The position numbers were made by a program, and so were the translations under genes. DNA of 64,000 nt, from positions 19,578,501 to 19,642,500 of the forward strand of contig JAWQUS010000010.1 of assembly GCA_036365455.1 (NCBI GenBank), given 5' to 3'. Shown in pieces: positions 21,967-32,825 of this stretch. This DNA comes from Macrosoma leucophasiata (Eukaryota > Arthropoda > Insecta > Lepidoptera > Hedylidae). How positions within the stretch are numbered: the first letter of the stretch is position 1; each line of letters opens with the position of its first letter. Below the pieces are notes generated by a model. It was not told the origin of the DNA and searched no databases. It saw only the letters and a program-made list of their open reading frames with translations.

Positions 21967-23012
21967 TCCGGCTTGCAGTCCTCTTTCCACTCGTCATTAT
22001 CACATTACCTAGTGATAACGTGTCTATTCTAGCCCACTACAATCGGGCACTGTAGTCACGTGATAAATTTATTACTAGTAAATAACAAGTCGGAAGAGAC
22101 GCAGCCCCACATTATAATTCCTGTTATCGCGCATTCATTTGTACCCCACTTCTGTGGAAGTGTGTGTAAATGTAACGACATGACATCATACTAGATATTC
22201 GATATAAAAACGTATGTAGACTATTTTATGATAACAGCAAAAACGGCAAAAATCTAATGTAGGCACGTAACTATTTAACTTTTATACGTTCTGCCTAATT
22301 TGCAAGATATGAATGTAAAAAAAATAAATATATACAGTTTACATTAATGATTAATGATGAGTCAATAGTGTGAATATCTACGATAATCTAAGACATAGAC
22401 ATTTCAAGACGCTTATGATAAGCCATTAGTCATATTAACATAAACCCCCTTATTCATAAACGTACATTAGATACGTTTTAGCTATAGAATGCTTTGTCTT
22501 TGTCAGTTGCATTGTCAAATATGCAGGATAGAAAGAGACAAAGGAGACATTAACAACACTTTAGCTTATTATATGATACCGACTTAAATCAGTCGATAGA
22601 AAACATTCGTGAGGTTATGCACAATATGCACGGATTATCACAATTTCTCGGGCCTAGTCTACAGAGACAGGGTGGTGTGATAAGCAGCAAGGAATTGGGA
22701 CTCTAAGCAGAGCAATCGAGTGGTTCCAATTTCTCAAGCTCCCTGTCGCCTGTCGATTGGGAATTATAAGAAAAAAAGAGACAGGGTAGTCCATCGCGGC
22801 GTCGCAAGCGCAAAGTTTAATAATCTCTTTACACGTGAAAGATAAATAGCAGAACCAATGTTTACCAGCTATCAAAAACCTTATCCGCTACCAAGATATG
22901 TCATTACTCGTATTTTAAATAGAGTTTATTTCAAAAATAAAACTGTAGTATCTTTTCATAATGTTAGTAGGATTAGGTAAACAAGTACGTATGGAAAATG
23001 CCACTTGCTAGC
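21967..23012. other. No gene recognised
   Basis: AT-rich sequence without a credible frame, RNA gene or repeat. The minus-strand frame at 22654-22875 has no recognisable domain. Confidence 0.4.
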
Positions 23013-23366
23013 CATAGAGCAATACGGGCCACCGACCGCCGCGACGGACGACCGGAGGGGAGTAGCCATAACGCTTATTACCGATGCAAAACAGTCTGAC
23101 ATTTTTGCGGGGGGAACAACGTGTGATACACACGCACACTACAAAAATCGTCTATTACTACGAAATTCACACCTTGACTTTAACAAAATACATGAACAAT
23201 TTCACGCAAACATTTAAACATCTGGGCGACAGGCGTAGGACCATTTTGGCTTATACTTTGACAGAAGGGAAAGCCTGCGTATGGCCACAGTATATCGATA
23301 CAAATTTAATGTGGTATGGCTACTCCCCTCCAGTCCCCCGCAGCCGGTGCCCCGTGTTGCTCTATG
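23013..23366. mobile_element. hAT-like MITE, family H (long copy)
   Basis: Ends CATAGAGCAA ... TTGCTCTATG with family H interior motifs 'ttattaccgatgcaaaacag' and 'gactttaacaaaata'. It is about 60 bp longer than the 293-bp copies. No perfect 8-bp target duplication is seen here. Confidence 0.6.
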
Positions 23367-25255
23367 CTTTTAGCAGATTCTATAATTGAATACTCAATTG
23401 ATTTCATTATCTACCCGAAACGCGAGAAGATAATAAAACATAATAATATGTTAAGCACGTGCTCGTATTGATAACGAGTGATACAAGAAATTACTTTGTT
23501 TACATTCAATGCAATGTCAATGACTCGATTTGTGTAGTTAATCAGTGAAATCAATTAATATATAAATAAATTGTATTAAGTATATACTTAATGAGACATT
23601 TTATAACACAAATATTTAAATGTTTTTATAAATCATGTGACTCGCCATAATCTCTATATAGCGCATAATGGAAATACATTATGAAACATATTTCAATTTT
23701 AAAAACAACATGTTTTTCAGGATTGTCAAGTCGTATTTTTTGTTTTATAAGAATTAAAATGTTTCATTATATTGTAAAATTATTTATGATAGAATGAAAC
23801 TGATAAATAATCTCACTTCGACGAATTGAGTTTTAACTTCAAAAACTCACTCCTTACACTTTGCTTTATGACAATTCATAAATTATCATGTTACATGAAC
23901 ATTTTAAAAACCTGTAGCGTCCACTACATTAAGGCGCCAACTAGTGTAACACAGATGAAACCTCACAGTACTTGTCTAGTACGATAGATGGCGTGCATTC
24001 GAATTACATCGCACATGCGAAGATTTCTCAAGAGTTGGCATATATACAACTTCCCAATGTCAATCGTTAGGCCGCGGCCCAATCCAGGCGCTATCACCTC
24101 GCCTGGTCGGAGGATCCTCCCTTTTCGCCGGAGGAACACTTCCACCCGTTCCTCCACAAACCAATTAAGTATTTTATTATCTGTGGTCGGACAACATGCA
24201 CCTTGAATTCCATATACCTAAGTATAGGGATTACGTTCATTAGCACTTATCTCCAATATTTTCTAGGCCTGCAAAAACCTCTTTTCAAAGGAAAGTTAAA
24301 CAGCGAGAATCGCAGTAGATGATGAAAGAAGGATGATGACTTCTGTTTCCTGTTTCGGACGACAAACAAAATACATTGTAGATTAGGTATCTGGTTGGCA
24401 ACAAAAACCGCGAGAATTGTTATGATATGAGTAATAAACACTCCTATCTTGGTCACATGCACCACCCGTGGAGCTGAGAGGTTATCAATATTTCGAGCTT
24501 AGAGAATATACTATAACTAGTATTATGTCGATAAAACAGTTGACCAACAGTGTCCGCATTGTCATATTTACGTTACTTATTTAATTTATGTGTAAGTAGT
24601 TTGATCGTGACATGACGTCACACCAGTAACACGTTTAAGATATCTACACCAACAATTAAGCTATATAGATATGTACCTAATGATATCTTAACTATATATG
24701 GGGGCACGATCGTGTCCTCGCCAAGACAAGCGAATAAAAGACTGTAATGCCCTTGTCAAACTGCGAACCGAATCGAAAACGTGGAAAATGTGAAGCGAAG
24801 AGGAGACGTCAAACTAGGCAAACCGAACTCGTAGAAAAAGTGAAGCGTGGTAAGAGGCAACTTCACTCTAGTGGTGTCCCGCAAGGACTTCTGTCAGAGA
24901 AAATGTTGAGTGAAACAGATTCTGAAAACGATAATATAATAACTAGGTAGGTATATTATTATAATATTTATGTGTTTTAAAAAGAAAAACTTTTTGTAAA
25001 TAAATATAATCGTCACGGTTTGCTTTCGCCACACCCCGGACACCCCGCCAAAATTCCATACAAACGCTTAATTTGGTCTCTATTACAAAGACTTTCTACT
25101 ACACCGAGCAATCGGCGAGCGCAGAAGGCGCTCCAGCCTAAATAAAAGTTAGCGCAACTGCCTAAGGGTGACCCATGCGGGTCCGTGCCTCGGCTTAGGA
25201 CATATAGAGACATATAAGACATATGCGATTATGCATCAATCAGTGACGTGTATTT
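23367..25255. other. No certain gene; two GC-richer islets
   Basis: Mostly AT-rich. The stretch 24070-24160 is GC-rich ('ccgcggcccaatccaggcgc') and open in both directions without a recognisable domain. An ATG frame at 24747-24950 encodes a 67-aa Lys/Arg-rich peptide (EPNRKRGKCEAKRRRQTRQT inside) with an acidic end. It could be a fragment of a retroelement protein but is not identified. The sequence 'accgagcaatcggcgagcgc' at about 25100 recurs at 49117 as a repeat. Confidence 0.35.
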
Positions 25256-25267
25256 ATACGTGCACCT

Positions 25268-25500
25268 GTGTGCGTACTGTCCGTACGTCCCTTACGGGGT
25301 ACGCATACATCTCGATCCTGGCACACCTACCCTCTTCATAATTCTCTTCATACATACACGCCGATTCCTAAGACTTTTGACATCAGACAGAACTCGACCT
25401 ATTCGGTCATGGTAGGTCAGTCTTGGTCTTCCTGGGCCTCTGTAACCATCCACATTCGCATTGTATATCTGTTTAGTCATTCGCTCATTCGACATTCTGT
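25268..25500 (-). pseudogene. LINE RT C-terminal remnant
   Basis: Minus-strand frame includes YRGPGRPRLTYHDRIGRVLS and KSLRNRRVCMKRIMKRV, a pattern shared with the copy at 38379-38576. This is the C-terminal tail of a lepidopteran LINE polyprotein, truncated. Confidence 0.55.
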
Positions 25501-25743
25501 CTATATGCCCGAACCATCAGAGCACGCCTTTTTTCATTTTTACACCGATACTGTCATTCACACAAAGCCTCTTTCTTACATATATTCATTACGAACGCGA
25601 TTATTTTTTAAAAGTAATATACATATACAACGTGTAACAGGATTAAATGTACAACCCGACACTAGTTGGTTCAGAATCGATAACCGAATCGATTTCAGGC
25701 ATTTTTGATATAGGTAATCCTTAATTGTAATTAATTTTGGGAC

Positions 25744-25755
25744 ATAATTAATACA
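25744..25755. repeat. 12-bp direct repeat, left flank of foldback array
   Basis: ATAATTAATACA, exactly repeated at 29419-29430 on the other side of the array. Read as a target site duplication. Confidence 0.7.
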
Positions 25756-25790
25756 TTTTATTTTTAAAGAAAAATGGAAAGAAAAATTTG

Positions 25791-25864
25791 ACTTCAGGCG
25801 AGGCTCGAACTCGCGACCTACTGGGAATCTAGTCCAGCCGCTCTTCCAATTGAGCTACTGAAGC
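25791..25864 (-). ncRNA. tRNA-like gene with 9-nt anticodon loop, copy 1
   Basis: 74 nt that fold as a full cloverleaf: acceptor 7 bp (GCTTCAG/CTGAAGT, one G-U), D arm GCTC/GAGC, anticodon stem GCTGG/CCAGT, variable AGGTC, T arm GCGAG-TTCGAGC-CTCGC. The anticodon loop is ACTAGATTC, 9 nt instead of 7. An alternative pairing with an A-C closure gives a 7-nt loop CTAGATT, nominal anticodon AGA. A box TAGCTCAATTGG, B box GAGTTCGAGCC, and a T5 run 5 nt past the 3' end form a Pol III unit. It is probably not a decoding tRNA. Confidence 0.7.
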
Positions 25865-26097
25865 CCTGCCCGATTTGTCGAATTTTTCCTTCACATCTAT
25901 TGCATTGCTTTATGGTAGCAGTAGCGCCATCCACTACCAACTATGCTAGTTAGGCAACCGATATAATAGACTTTTCAGTTTATTGAATATCGTAAAGAAG
26001 TCGCTTTTACCCTTAATAATTGTTTTATATTATTTCGCATTAACACATGCTTGTGAAATATATTTTATTTTTAAAGAAAAATGGAAAGAAAAATTTG

Positions 26098-26171
26098 ACT
26101 TCAGGCGAGGCTCGAACTCGCGACCTACTGGGAATCTAGTCCAGCCGCTCTTCCAATTGAGCTACTGAAGC
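26098..26171 (-). ncRNA. tRNA-like gene, copy 2
   Basis: Same sequence and signals as copy 1, one 307-bp period to the right. Confidence 0.7.
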
Positions 26172-26404
26172 CCTGCCCGATTTGTCGAATTTTTCCTTCA
26201 CATCTATTGCATTGCTTTATGGTAGCAGTAGCGCCATCCACTACCAACTATGCTAGTTAGGCAACCGATATAATAGACTTTTCAGTTTATTGAATATCGT
26301 AAAGAAGTCGCTTTTACCCTTAATAATTGTTTTATATTATTTCGCATTAACACATGCTTGTGAAATATATTTTATTTTTAAAGAAAAATGGAAAGAAAAA
26401 TTTG

Positions 26405-26478
26405 ACTTCAGGCGAGGCTCGAACTCGCGACCTACTGGGAATCTAGTCCAGCCGCTCTTCCAATTGAGCTACTGAAGC
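26405..26478 (-). ncRNA. tRNA-like gene, copy 3
   Basis: Same sequence and signals as copy 1. Confidence 0.7.
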
Positions 26479-26711
26479 CCTGCCCGATTTGTCGAATTTT
26501 TCCTTCACATCTATTGCATTGCTTTATGGTAGCAGTAGCGCCATCCACTACCAACTATGCTAGTTAGGCAACCGATATAATAGACTTTTCAGTTTATTGA
26601 ATATCGTAAAGAAGTCGCTTTTACCCTTAATAATTGTTTTATATTATTTCGCATTAACACATGCTTGTGAAATATATTTTATTTTTAAAGAAAAATGGAA
26701 AGAAAAATTTG

Positions 26712-26785
26712 ACTTCAGGCGAGGCTCGAACTCGCGACCTACTGGGAATCTAGTCCAGCCGCTCTTCCAATTGAGCTACTGAAGC
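26712..26785 (-). ncRNA. tRNA-like gene, copy 4
   Basis: Same as copy 1; its upstream spacer has a C-to-T change near 26812. Confidence 0.7.
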
Positions 26786-27018
26786 CCTGCCCGATTTGTC
26801 GAATTTTTCCTTTACATCTATTGCATTGCTTTATGGTAGCAGTAGCGCCATCCACTACCAACTATGCTAGTTAGGCAACCGATATAATAGACTTTTCAGT
26901 TTATTGAATATCGTAAAGAAGTCGCTTTTACCCTTAATAATTGTTTTATATTATTTCGCATTAACACATGCTTGTGAAATATATTTTATTTTTAAAGAAA
27001 AATGGAAAGAAAAATTTG

Positions 27019-27092
27019 ACTTTAGGCGAGGCTCGAACTCGCGACCTACTGGGAATCTAGTCCAGCCGCTCTTCCAATTGAGCTACTGAAGC
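27019..27092 (-). ncRNA. tRNA-like gene, copy 5, acceptor-stem variant
   Basis: Plus strand reads 'actttag' instead of 'acttcag', so the RNA has CTAAAGT in the acceptor 3' strand and loses one base pair. Otherwise as copy 1. Confidence 0.65.
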
Positions 27093-27325
27093 CCTGCCCG
27101 ATTTGTCGAATTTTTCCTTCACATCTATTGCATTGCTTTATGGTAGCAGTAGCGCCATCCACTACCAACTATGCTAGTTAGGCAACCGATATAATAGACT
27201 TTTCAGTTTATTGAATATCGTAAAGAAGTCGCTTTTACCCTTAATAATTGTTTTATATTATTTCGCATTAACACATGCTTGTGAAATATATTTTATTTTT
27301 AAAGAAAAATGGAAAGAAAAATTTG

Positions 27326-27399
27326 ACTTCAGGCGAGGCTCGAACTCGCGACCTACTGGGAATCTAGTCCAGCCGCTCTTCCAATTGAGCTACTGAAGC
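27326..27399 (-). ncRNA. tRNA-like gene, copy 6
   Basis: Same sequence and signals as copy 1. Confidence 0.7.
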
Positions 27400-27632
27400 C
27401 CTGCCCGATTTGTCGAATTTTTCCTTCACATCTATTGCATTGCTTTATGGTAGCAGTAGCGCCATCCACTACCAACTATGCTAGTTAGGCAACCGATATA
27501 ATAGACTTTTCAGTTTATTGAATATCGTAAAGAAGTCGCTTTTACCCTTAATAATTGTTTTATATTATTTCGCATTAACACATGCTTGTGAAATATATTT
27601 TATTTTTAAAGAAAAATGGAAAGAAAAATTTG

Positions 27633-27706
27633 ACTTCAGGCGAGGCTCGAACTCGCGACCTACTGGGAATCTAGTCCAGCCGCTCTTCCAATTGAGCTAC
27701 TGAAGC
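27633..27706 (-). ncRNA. tRNA-like gene, copy 7
   Basis: Same sequence and signals as copy 1. Confidence 0.7.
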
Positions 27707-27939
27707 CCTGCCCGATTTGTCGAATTTTTCCTTCACATCTATTGCATTGCTTTATGGTAGCAGTAGCGCCATCCACTACCAACTATGCTAGTTAGGCAAC
27801 CGATATAATAGACTTTTCAGTTTATTGAATATCGTAAAGAAGTCGCTTTTACCCTTAATAATTGTTTTATATTATTTCGCATTAACACATGCTTGTGAAA
27901 TATATTTTATTTTTAAAGAAAAATGGAAAGAAAAATTTG

Positions 27940-28013
27940 ACTTCAGGCGAGGCTCGAACTCGCGACCTACTGGGAATCTAGTCCAGCCGCTCTTCCAATT
28001 GAGCTACTGAAGC
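27940..28013 (-). ncRNA. tRNA-like gene, copy 8
   Basis: Last minus-strand copy before the inversion point; same sequence as copy 1. Confidence 0.7.
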
Positions 28014-28346
28014 CCTGCCCGATTTGTCGAATTTTTCCTTCACATCTATTGCATTGCTTTATGGTAGCAGTAGCGCCATCCGAGCATCCGCCAGTTCGAG
28101 CCTCGCCTGAAGTCAAATTTTTCTTTCCATTTTTCTTTAAAAATAAAATATATTTCACAAGCATGTGTTAATGCGAAATAATATAAAACAATTATTAAGG
28201 GTAAAAGCGACTTCTTTACGATATTCAATAAACTGAAAAGTCTATTATATCGGTTGCCTAACTAGCATAGTTGGTAGTGGATGGCGCTACTGCTACCATA
28301 AAGCAATGCAATAGATGTGAAGGAAAAATTCGACAAATCGGGCAGG

Positions 28347-28420
28347 GCTTCAGTAGCTCAATTGGAAGAGCGGCTGGACTAGATTCCCAGTAGGTCGCGA
28401 GTTCGAGCCTCGCCTGAAGT
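28347..28420 (+). ncRNA. tRNA-like gene, copy 9 (first plus-strand copy)
   Basis: Same RNA as copy 1, on the plus strand. A half copy (T arm and acceptor only) lies upstream from about 28092, at the inversion point. T5 terminator at about 28425. Confidence 0.7.
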
Positions 28421-28653
28421 CAAATTTTTCTTTCCATTTTTCTTTAAAAATAAAATATATTTCACAAGCATGTGTTAATGCGAAATAATATAAAACAATT
28501 ATTAAGGGTAAAAGCGACTTCTTTACGATATTCAATAAACTGAAAAGTCTATTATATCGGTTGCCTAACTAGCATAGTTGGTAGTGGATGGCGCTACTGC
28601 TACCATAAAGCAATGCAATAGATGTGAAGGAAAAATTCGACAAATCGGGCAGG

Positions 28654-28727
28654 GCTTCAGTAGCTCAATTGGAAGAGCGGCTGGACTAGATTCCCAGTAG
28701 GTCGCGAGTTCGAGCCTCGCCTGAAGT
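28654..28727 (+). ncRNA. tRNA-like gene, copy 10
   Basis: Plus-strand copy, 307 bp after copy 9. Confidence 0.7.
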
Positions 28728-28960
28728 CAAATTTTTCTTTCCATTTTTCTTTAAAAATAAAATATATTTCACAAGCATGTGTTAATGCGAAATAATATAA
28801 AACAATTATTAAGGGTAAAAGCGACTTCTTTACGATATTCAATAAACTGAAAAGTCTATTATATCGGTTGCCTAACTAGCATAGTTGGTAGTGGATGGCG
28901 CTACTGCTACCATAAAGCAATGCAATAGATGTGAAGGAAAAATTCGACAAATCGGGCAGG

Positions 28961-29034
28961 GCTTCAGTAGCTCAATTGGAAGAGCGGCTGGACTAGATTC
29001 CCAGTAGGTCGCGAGTTCGAGCCTCGCCTGAAGT
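28961..29034 (+). ncRNA. tRNA-like gene, copy 11
   Basis: Plus-strand copy, same sequence. Confidence 0.7.
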
Positions 29035-29267
29035 CAAATTTTTCTTTCCATTTTTCTTTAAAAATAAAATATATTTCACAAGCATGTGTTAATGCGAAAT
29101 AATATAAAACAATTATTAAGGGTAAAAGCGACTTCTTTACGATATTCAATAAACTGAAAAGTCTATTATATCGGTTGCCTAACTAGCATAGTTGGTAGTG
29201 GATGGCGCTACTGCTACCATAAAGCAATGCAATAGATGTGAAGGAAAAATTCGACAAATCGGGCAGG

Positions 29268-29341
29268 GCTTCAGTAGCTCAATTGGAAGAGCGGCTGGAC
29301 TAGATTCCCAGTAGGTCGCGAGTTCGAGCCTCGCCTGAAGT
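29268..29341 (+). ncRNA. tRNA-like gene, copy 12
   Basis: Last copy of the array; the element ends 77 bp downstream at the second 12-bp direct repeat (29419-29430). Confidence 0.7.
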
Positions 29342-29614
29342 CAAATTTTTCTTTCCATTTTTCTTTAAAAATAAAATATATTTCACAAGCATGTGTTAAT
29401 GCGAAATAATATAAAACAATAATTAATACAATTAAGAAGTTATGGTCACCCATTTGGTGAACAGTCAATACAAACGAAAATGAGACTAGTCTCAACAAGT
29501 TTATTAGAACTCGTTGATGCGTGCTTTTTATTATAAATAATAATTTAAGAAATAAAATAGTGGAAATGAATCTTATTACTAGCAAGTGTTAAATAAAAGT
29601 ACGCAAGTTACGCT

Positions 29615-29740
29615 ACATCACATTGCAACAGGGCGCGAATTTTTGAAATCGGTCCAATAGTTGTTGTTTGAAAACGTTAGATACAAACATACATATACAA
29701 AAACACAAATGTTTCCTTTTTATAATATTAGTATAAATTA
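29615..29740 (+). repeat. Retrotransposon tail fragment
   Basis: Carries 'gaatttttgaaatcggtcca' and 'tttataatattagtata', phrases of 5'-truncated RTE-type tails. No frame. The surrounding 29431-30030 shows nothing else. Confidence 0.45.
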
Positions 29741-30029
29741 ATCTCTCGACCTCATAACACATTACATAAGTCTGATTAAATGAAAGGCTAAGGACCTAGT
29801 TTAGGATTAACGACTGATAGACGAACTTCAAACGGACGCGACCAAATTCGGGACAGTTATGACCAATTGTTCCAATTAACGGAAATTGCGGATTCCATAT
29901 TGTAGGATAATAACACTAGAATTAGTACCTACTTATAAAATAATCTTCAATATTTCGTCCAGCCTCCATGATAGTAATTATAGGACCATACATTTCTCTC
30001 GCCCGACACTAGATGGCTCGGGCGCTCGG

Positions 30030-30130
30030 TCGCGCGCCCTATCCGAGGCACGTCCACACAGAGCGAGCTGCCTCGCGCGGCAAATGCCTCGCGAAGCTGC
30101 GCACTCTGTGTGTACCCGCCTATTGAGTCA
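30030..30130. repeat. GC-rich imperfect palindrome, MITE-like
   Basis: 'ggcacgtccacacagagcga' faces 'ctctgtgtgtacccgcctat', with repeated 'tgcctcgcg' in between. Short, no coding potential, no certain boundaries. Confidence 0.4.
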
Positions 30131-30167
30131 TAGGGGTCATCGACAACACAACTGGCATGTCAATATT

Positions 30168-30207
30168 ACAATATTACCCCTATCACGCATGATAGGGGTA
30201 ATATTGT
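30168..30207. repeat. Perfect hairpin, 18-bp arms
   Basis: Arms acaatattacccctatca and its exact complement around the loop 'cgca'. The spacer before it (30130-30167) is unrelated. Confidence 0.85.
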
Positions 30208-32092
30208 CGGCTTATCTGACTGGCTCACGTGACTAGCAAGACGACATTGATGGCGCAGGGTTCTTGTGGAGTGCAAAATAACATAAACCGATATTCATAA
30301 ACCATTGCATAATAATTGATTTGGTCAGTTGTGTATTAAGAGATTAAATACCTGTCTCTTAATACATCTACCCGAACGAGCTAAATTCAATCTTAATCTA
30401 CACATTTATCGCTCATTTTCTTTAATTCGAATCACTAATCTTAGCGTCTCGCATAGTCCTGGGACACGTGGCATTTTGTGGAATGGAAAGTTACGACGAG
30501 CAGGATCCGCAGGCATGCCGAGCTGCACAGTCAACGGGCCCATTACGACACTGGTGACTTATTATGACTTTGGTTATTAAATCGTGATTGCTTGTTTACC
30601 ATTTTATACTAACACAATTTTTAAATGAACAGTCAAATTACAATTAACCTAATTAAAATGTTGATAAGTAAATGAGGCATAACAAAATGAAACCCATTCA
30701 CAAAATGTTTTACAAACACATTGAAATGTAACCAACATAATGAATATGTAAACATCTGTTTGCCCACATTCCACAGTTCCCAATGATTTATAAACTTACA
30801 TAGTCCCATAGTTGGATATTTCGGAAGATTGAGAATTTGAGGGACCTTCCCCAGTCGGTGAACACCATCTGAATTTTAGTCATACATTGTTAATACTAAA
30901 CATACTGTTAAAGTGGAATGGAATCGGAAAGGAAAACACTATTGTTTAATTATTTTCACATTTGAGCACAAAATATTAGGCTTATTATGGCTTATAGACA
31001 AATTTATACGAAACTAGCTGTTACCTACAGCTTTGCCAGCGTGGACGACGTTTCTACTTTCATGCAAACTTCTTTCTTGGAGGCCCAAACCCTCCTTAAT
31101 CCAGTCATGTCGCAAAATCCGTTCTTAGCGGACCTCAAATATCTATAATCAACCTCCCTGTAATAGTAGTACCACACGACCGGATTCAATTTTTTCTGTA
31201 GTTGAAATTCGCTAAAATATAAATTCACATTTCATCATTTTTTTCAAATATTGCAAATGATTAAATGCTAAAAAAAACATGCGAATACGCACGAATACGA
31301 ATAAACAGAGAAGTATTAATTTCTTTTAACAGTATTTTTTGTAATCTATATTTTTTTAAGACGATTAACAAAAAAAAACTGTTCACTTTTAAAAATTATT
31401 ATTGTGAATCGTTTTTTAAAAAAATGTAAATTACAAATAATACTAAAAAAACAAAAAAAAAGATCCGGACGAATTGAGAATCTCCTCCTTTTTTTGGAAG
31501 TCGGTTAAAAAACGGTTCACTTTTTAAAATTATCTGAATTTTACTTACGTACTGAAAAGTGTTAAAACTGATTTCACTCGTGGAATGGAATGTAATATTC
31601 AAAAATAATTATGTTACTAATAAAATAAATATCCAGTTGGTATTGAACTTTTACTATAAGCGACCAAATTTATCAAACAATAGTCTATATAAGTAATAAA
31701 ATCCGAAAAATGTATTCCTTGCAACCACAACATGTTTTAAATATCACGATAAACACTATACGTATTCATATAAAAGTTGTATGAAAGCACTTATAGGTCT
31801 TCTGGTAATTGACTGCCACCACAGATTGATTCTATTGTCAATACCATGATTTATGTCCATGTGATTTTAACGTGCGGGATTGTACTTAGCTACGATCAGG
31901 GTCAAATCCACTTGCACATGGGCATTATGCGATGGTAATAAAAGCTATATTTGATTGATTTTGCATAGGCAGAGAGCTCTCAACTATTTAATACTCGTAC
32001 ATATCATGTACCAGCAGAGATGACAAAAATGGTAGAGTTGCAATAAAGAAGCTCTACATAATTATTTTACTCTGTCTTGATATTGGCCAGTC
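30208..32092. other. Gene-poor, with two retrotransposon tail scraps
   Basis: About 31012-31230 begins 'aactagctgttacctacagc', resembling RTE-type tails, on the plus strand. About 31462-31512 carries 'gaatctcctcctttttttgg' and 'aagtcggtt', also seen at 43275-43310. A GC-richer patch at 30450-30560 is open on both strands but has no recognisable domain. Nothing else supported. Confidence 0.4.
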
Positions 32093-32165
32093 TGTCTGTT
32101 GGTAGAGCTCCAGTGACGGAGCTCGGAGAGTGACGGGCGTAGGTACCACAGCATTACCTAATCAA
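32093..32165 (+). repeat. Family A short repeat, 5' fragment only
   Basis: Has 'ggtagagctccagtgacgga' and 'cattacctaat', then stops. A full minus-strand copy lies 140 bp away. Confidence 0.5.
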
Positions 32166-32307
32166 TATAAAAATAAATGAAAAAGCCTTTTATTTCTTCC
32201 AGAAATGATAGTTTACAAAGTTGATTATTTTATGAGTATCAGAAAATATAAAATATATAGATATAGTGTTAGTACCTAGTTACAGTTTTGTTAAAAAAGA
32301 ATTTAAG

Positions 32308-32609
32308 ATTTTTTTAATGTAATTGAACTGGCAAACAAGCTTGCAGTTCACATTGATGTTAAGTGATGACTGCAGCCTATAGACACCCACACAAAGACCA
32401 AGGTCAAAATGCAGATGCGTTACCACTCCTGAGGCCCAAGGTGTTATGCCTCTGTGCCGGGAATTACAGGGCCGTACATTACCACCTGACCGGAACACGA
32501 CAGTGCTGAACACTACCATTTAGCGGCAAGTAGGTTTATTAGGTAATGCGGTGGTGCCTACGCCCGCGAGATCCGTCACGACCGTCACTGGAACTCTACC
32601 ACCAGTAAA
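32308..32609 (-). repeat. Family A short repeat
   Basis: Near full-length minus-strand copy; tail at left, 'ggaactctaccaccag' at right. Confidence 0.7.
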
Positions 32610-32825
32610 AATCTATGTTAATATTGTATTGTTATGTTATCTATTGTTCTGTAAGAACCCCTCTTCGGGTAAAGGCCACCTCCAAAAAGAGCCTGTTTTA
32701 TCGCTATTGCGCTGTTTCCATCCATCGGACCCGCTGTGCGATTAATTTCGTCCTCCCATCTATTAACCTAACCTAAGCAAGGTAACCCTTTCTTTCTTTA
32801 TTTTTTTTTTCTTTCTAATCTACTA

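Larger units (their letters stand above)
25756..29418. mobile_element. Foldback array of 307-bp tRNA-like units
   Basis: Eight near-identical 307-bp units with the tRNA-like gene on the minus strand occupy 25756-28082. An 11-bp unrelated filler (about 28083-28091) follows, then a partial and four complete units on the plus strand. Units differ by only a few single bases. The left end starts TTTTATTTTTAAAG and the right end finishes AATAATATAAAACA; the same two ends bound the copies at 33955-34527 and 48607-49042. A 12-bp direct repeat flanks the whole. No protein is encoded: the repeated 61-aa frame beginning MNIVKK is a by-product of the repeat. I infer a non-autonomous mobile element whose unit carries a Pol III gene; the mobilising enzyme is unknown. 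Confidence 0.75.

Noticed and set aside
23084..23389. 101-aa and similar frames at 40765 and 50464
   Set aside because: All lie in copies of the hAT-like MITE; the shared frame comes from the repeat.
24747..24950. 67-aa Lys/Arg-rich frame as a gene
   Set aside because: Has an ATG and a protein-like composition but no recognised family, splice context or neighbour support; left as unassigned.
25791..29341. Ordinary tRNA gene cluster
   Set aside because: Direct repeats flank the array, dispersed copies share its ends, and the anticodon loop is abnormal.
25756..29418. Hammerhead ribozyme in the unit, as in known retrozymes
   Set aside because: Neither strand of the unit contains the CTGANGA core; the nearest matches (ctgaaaa, ctgaagt) fail.
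25756..29418. CRISPR array
   Set aside because: Units are 307 bp and nearly identical throughout, with no short repeat / variable spacer pattern, and the DNA is eukaryotic.
25983..29585. Repeated ~61-aa frame beginning MNIVKK
   Set aside because: It appears once per 307-bp unit and overlaps the tRNA-like gene; it is a by-product of the repeat, not a protein family.
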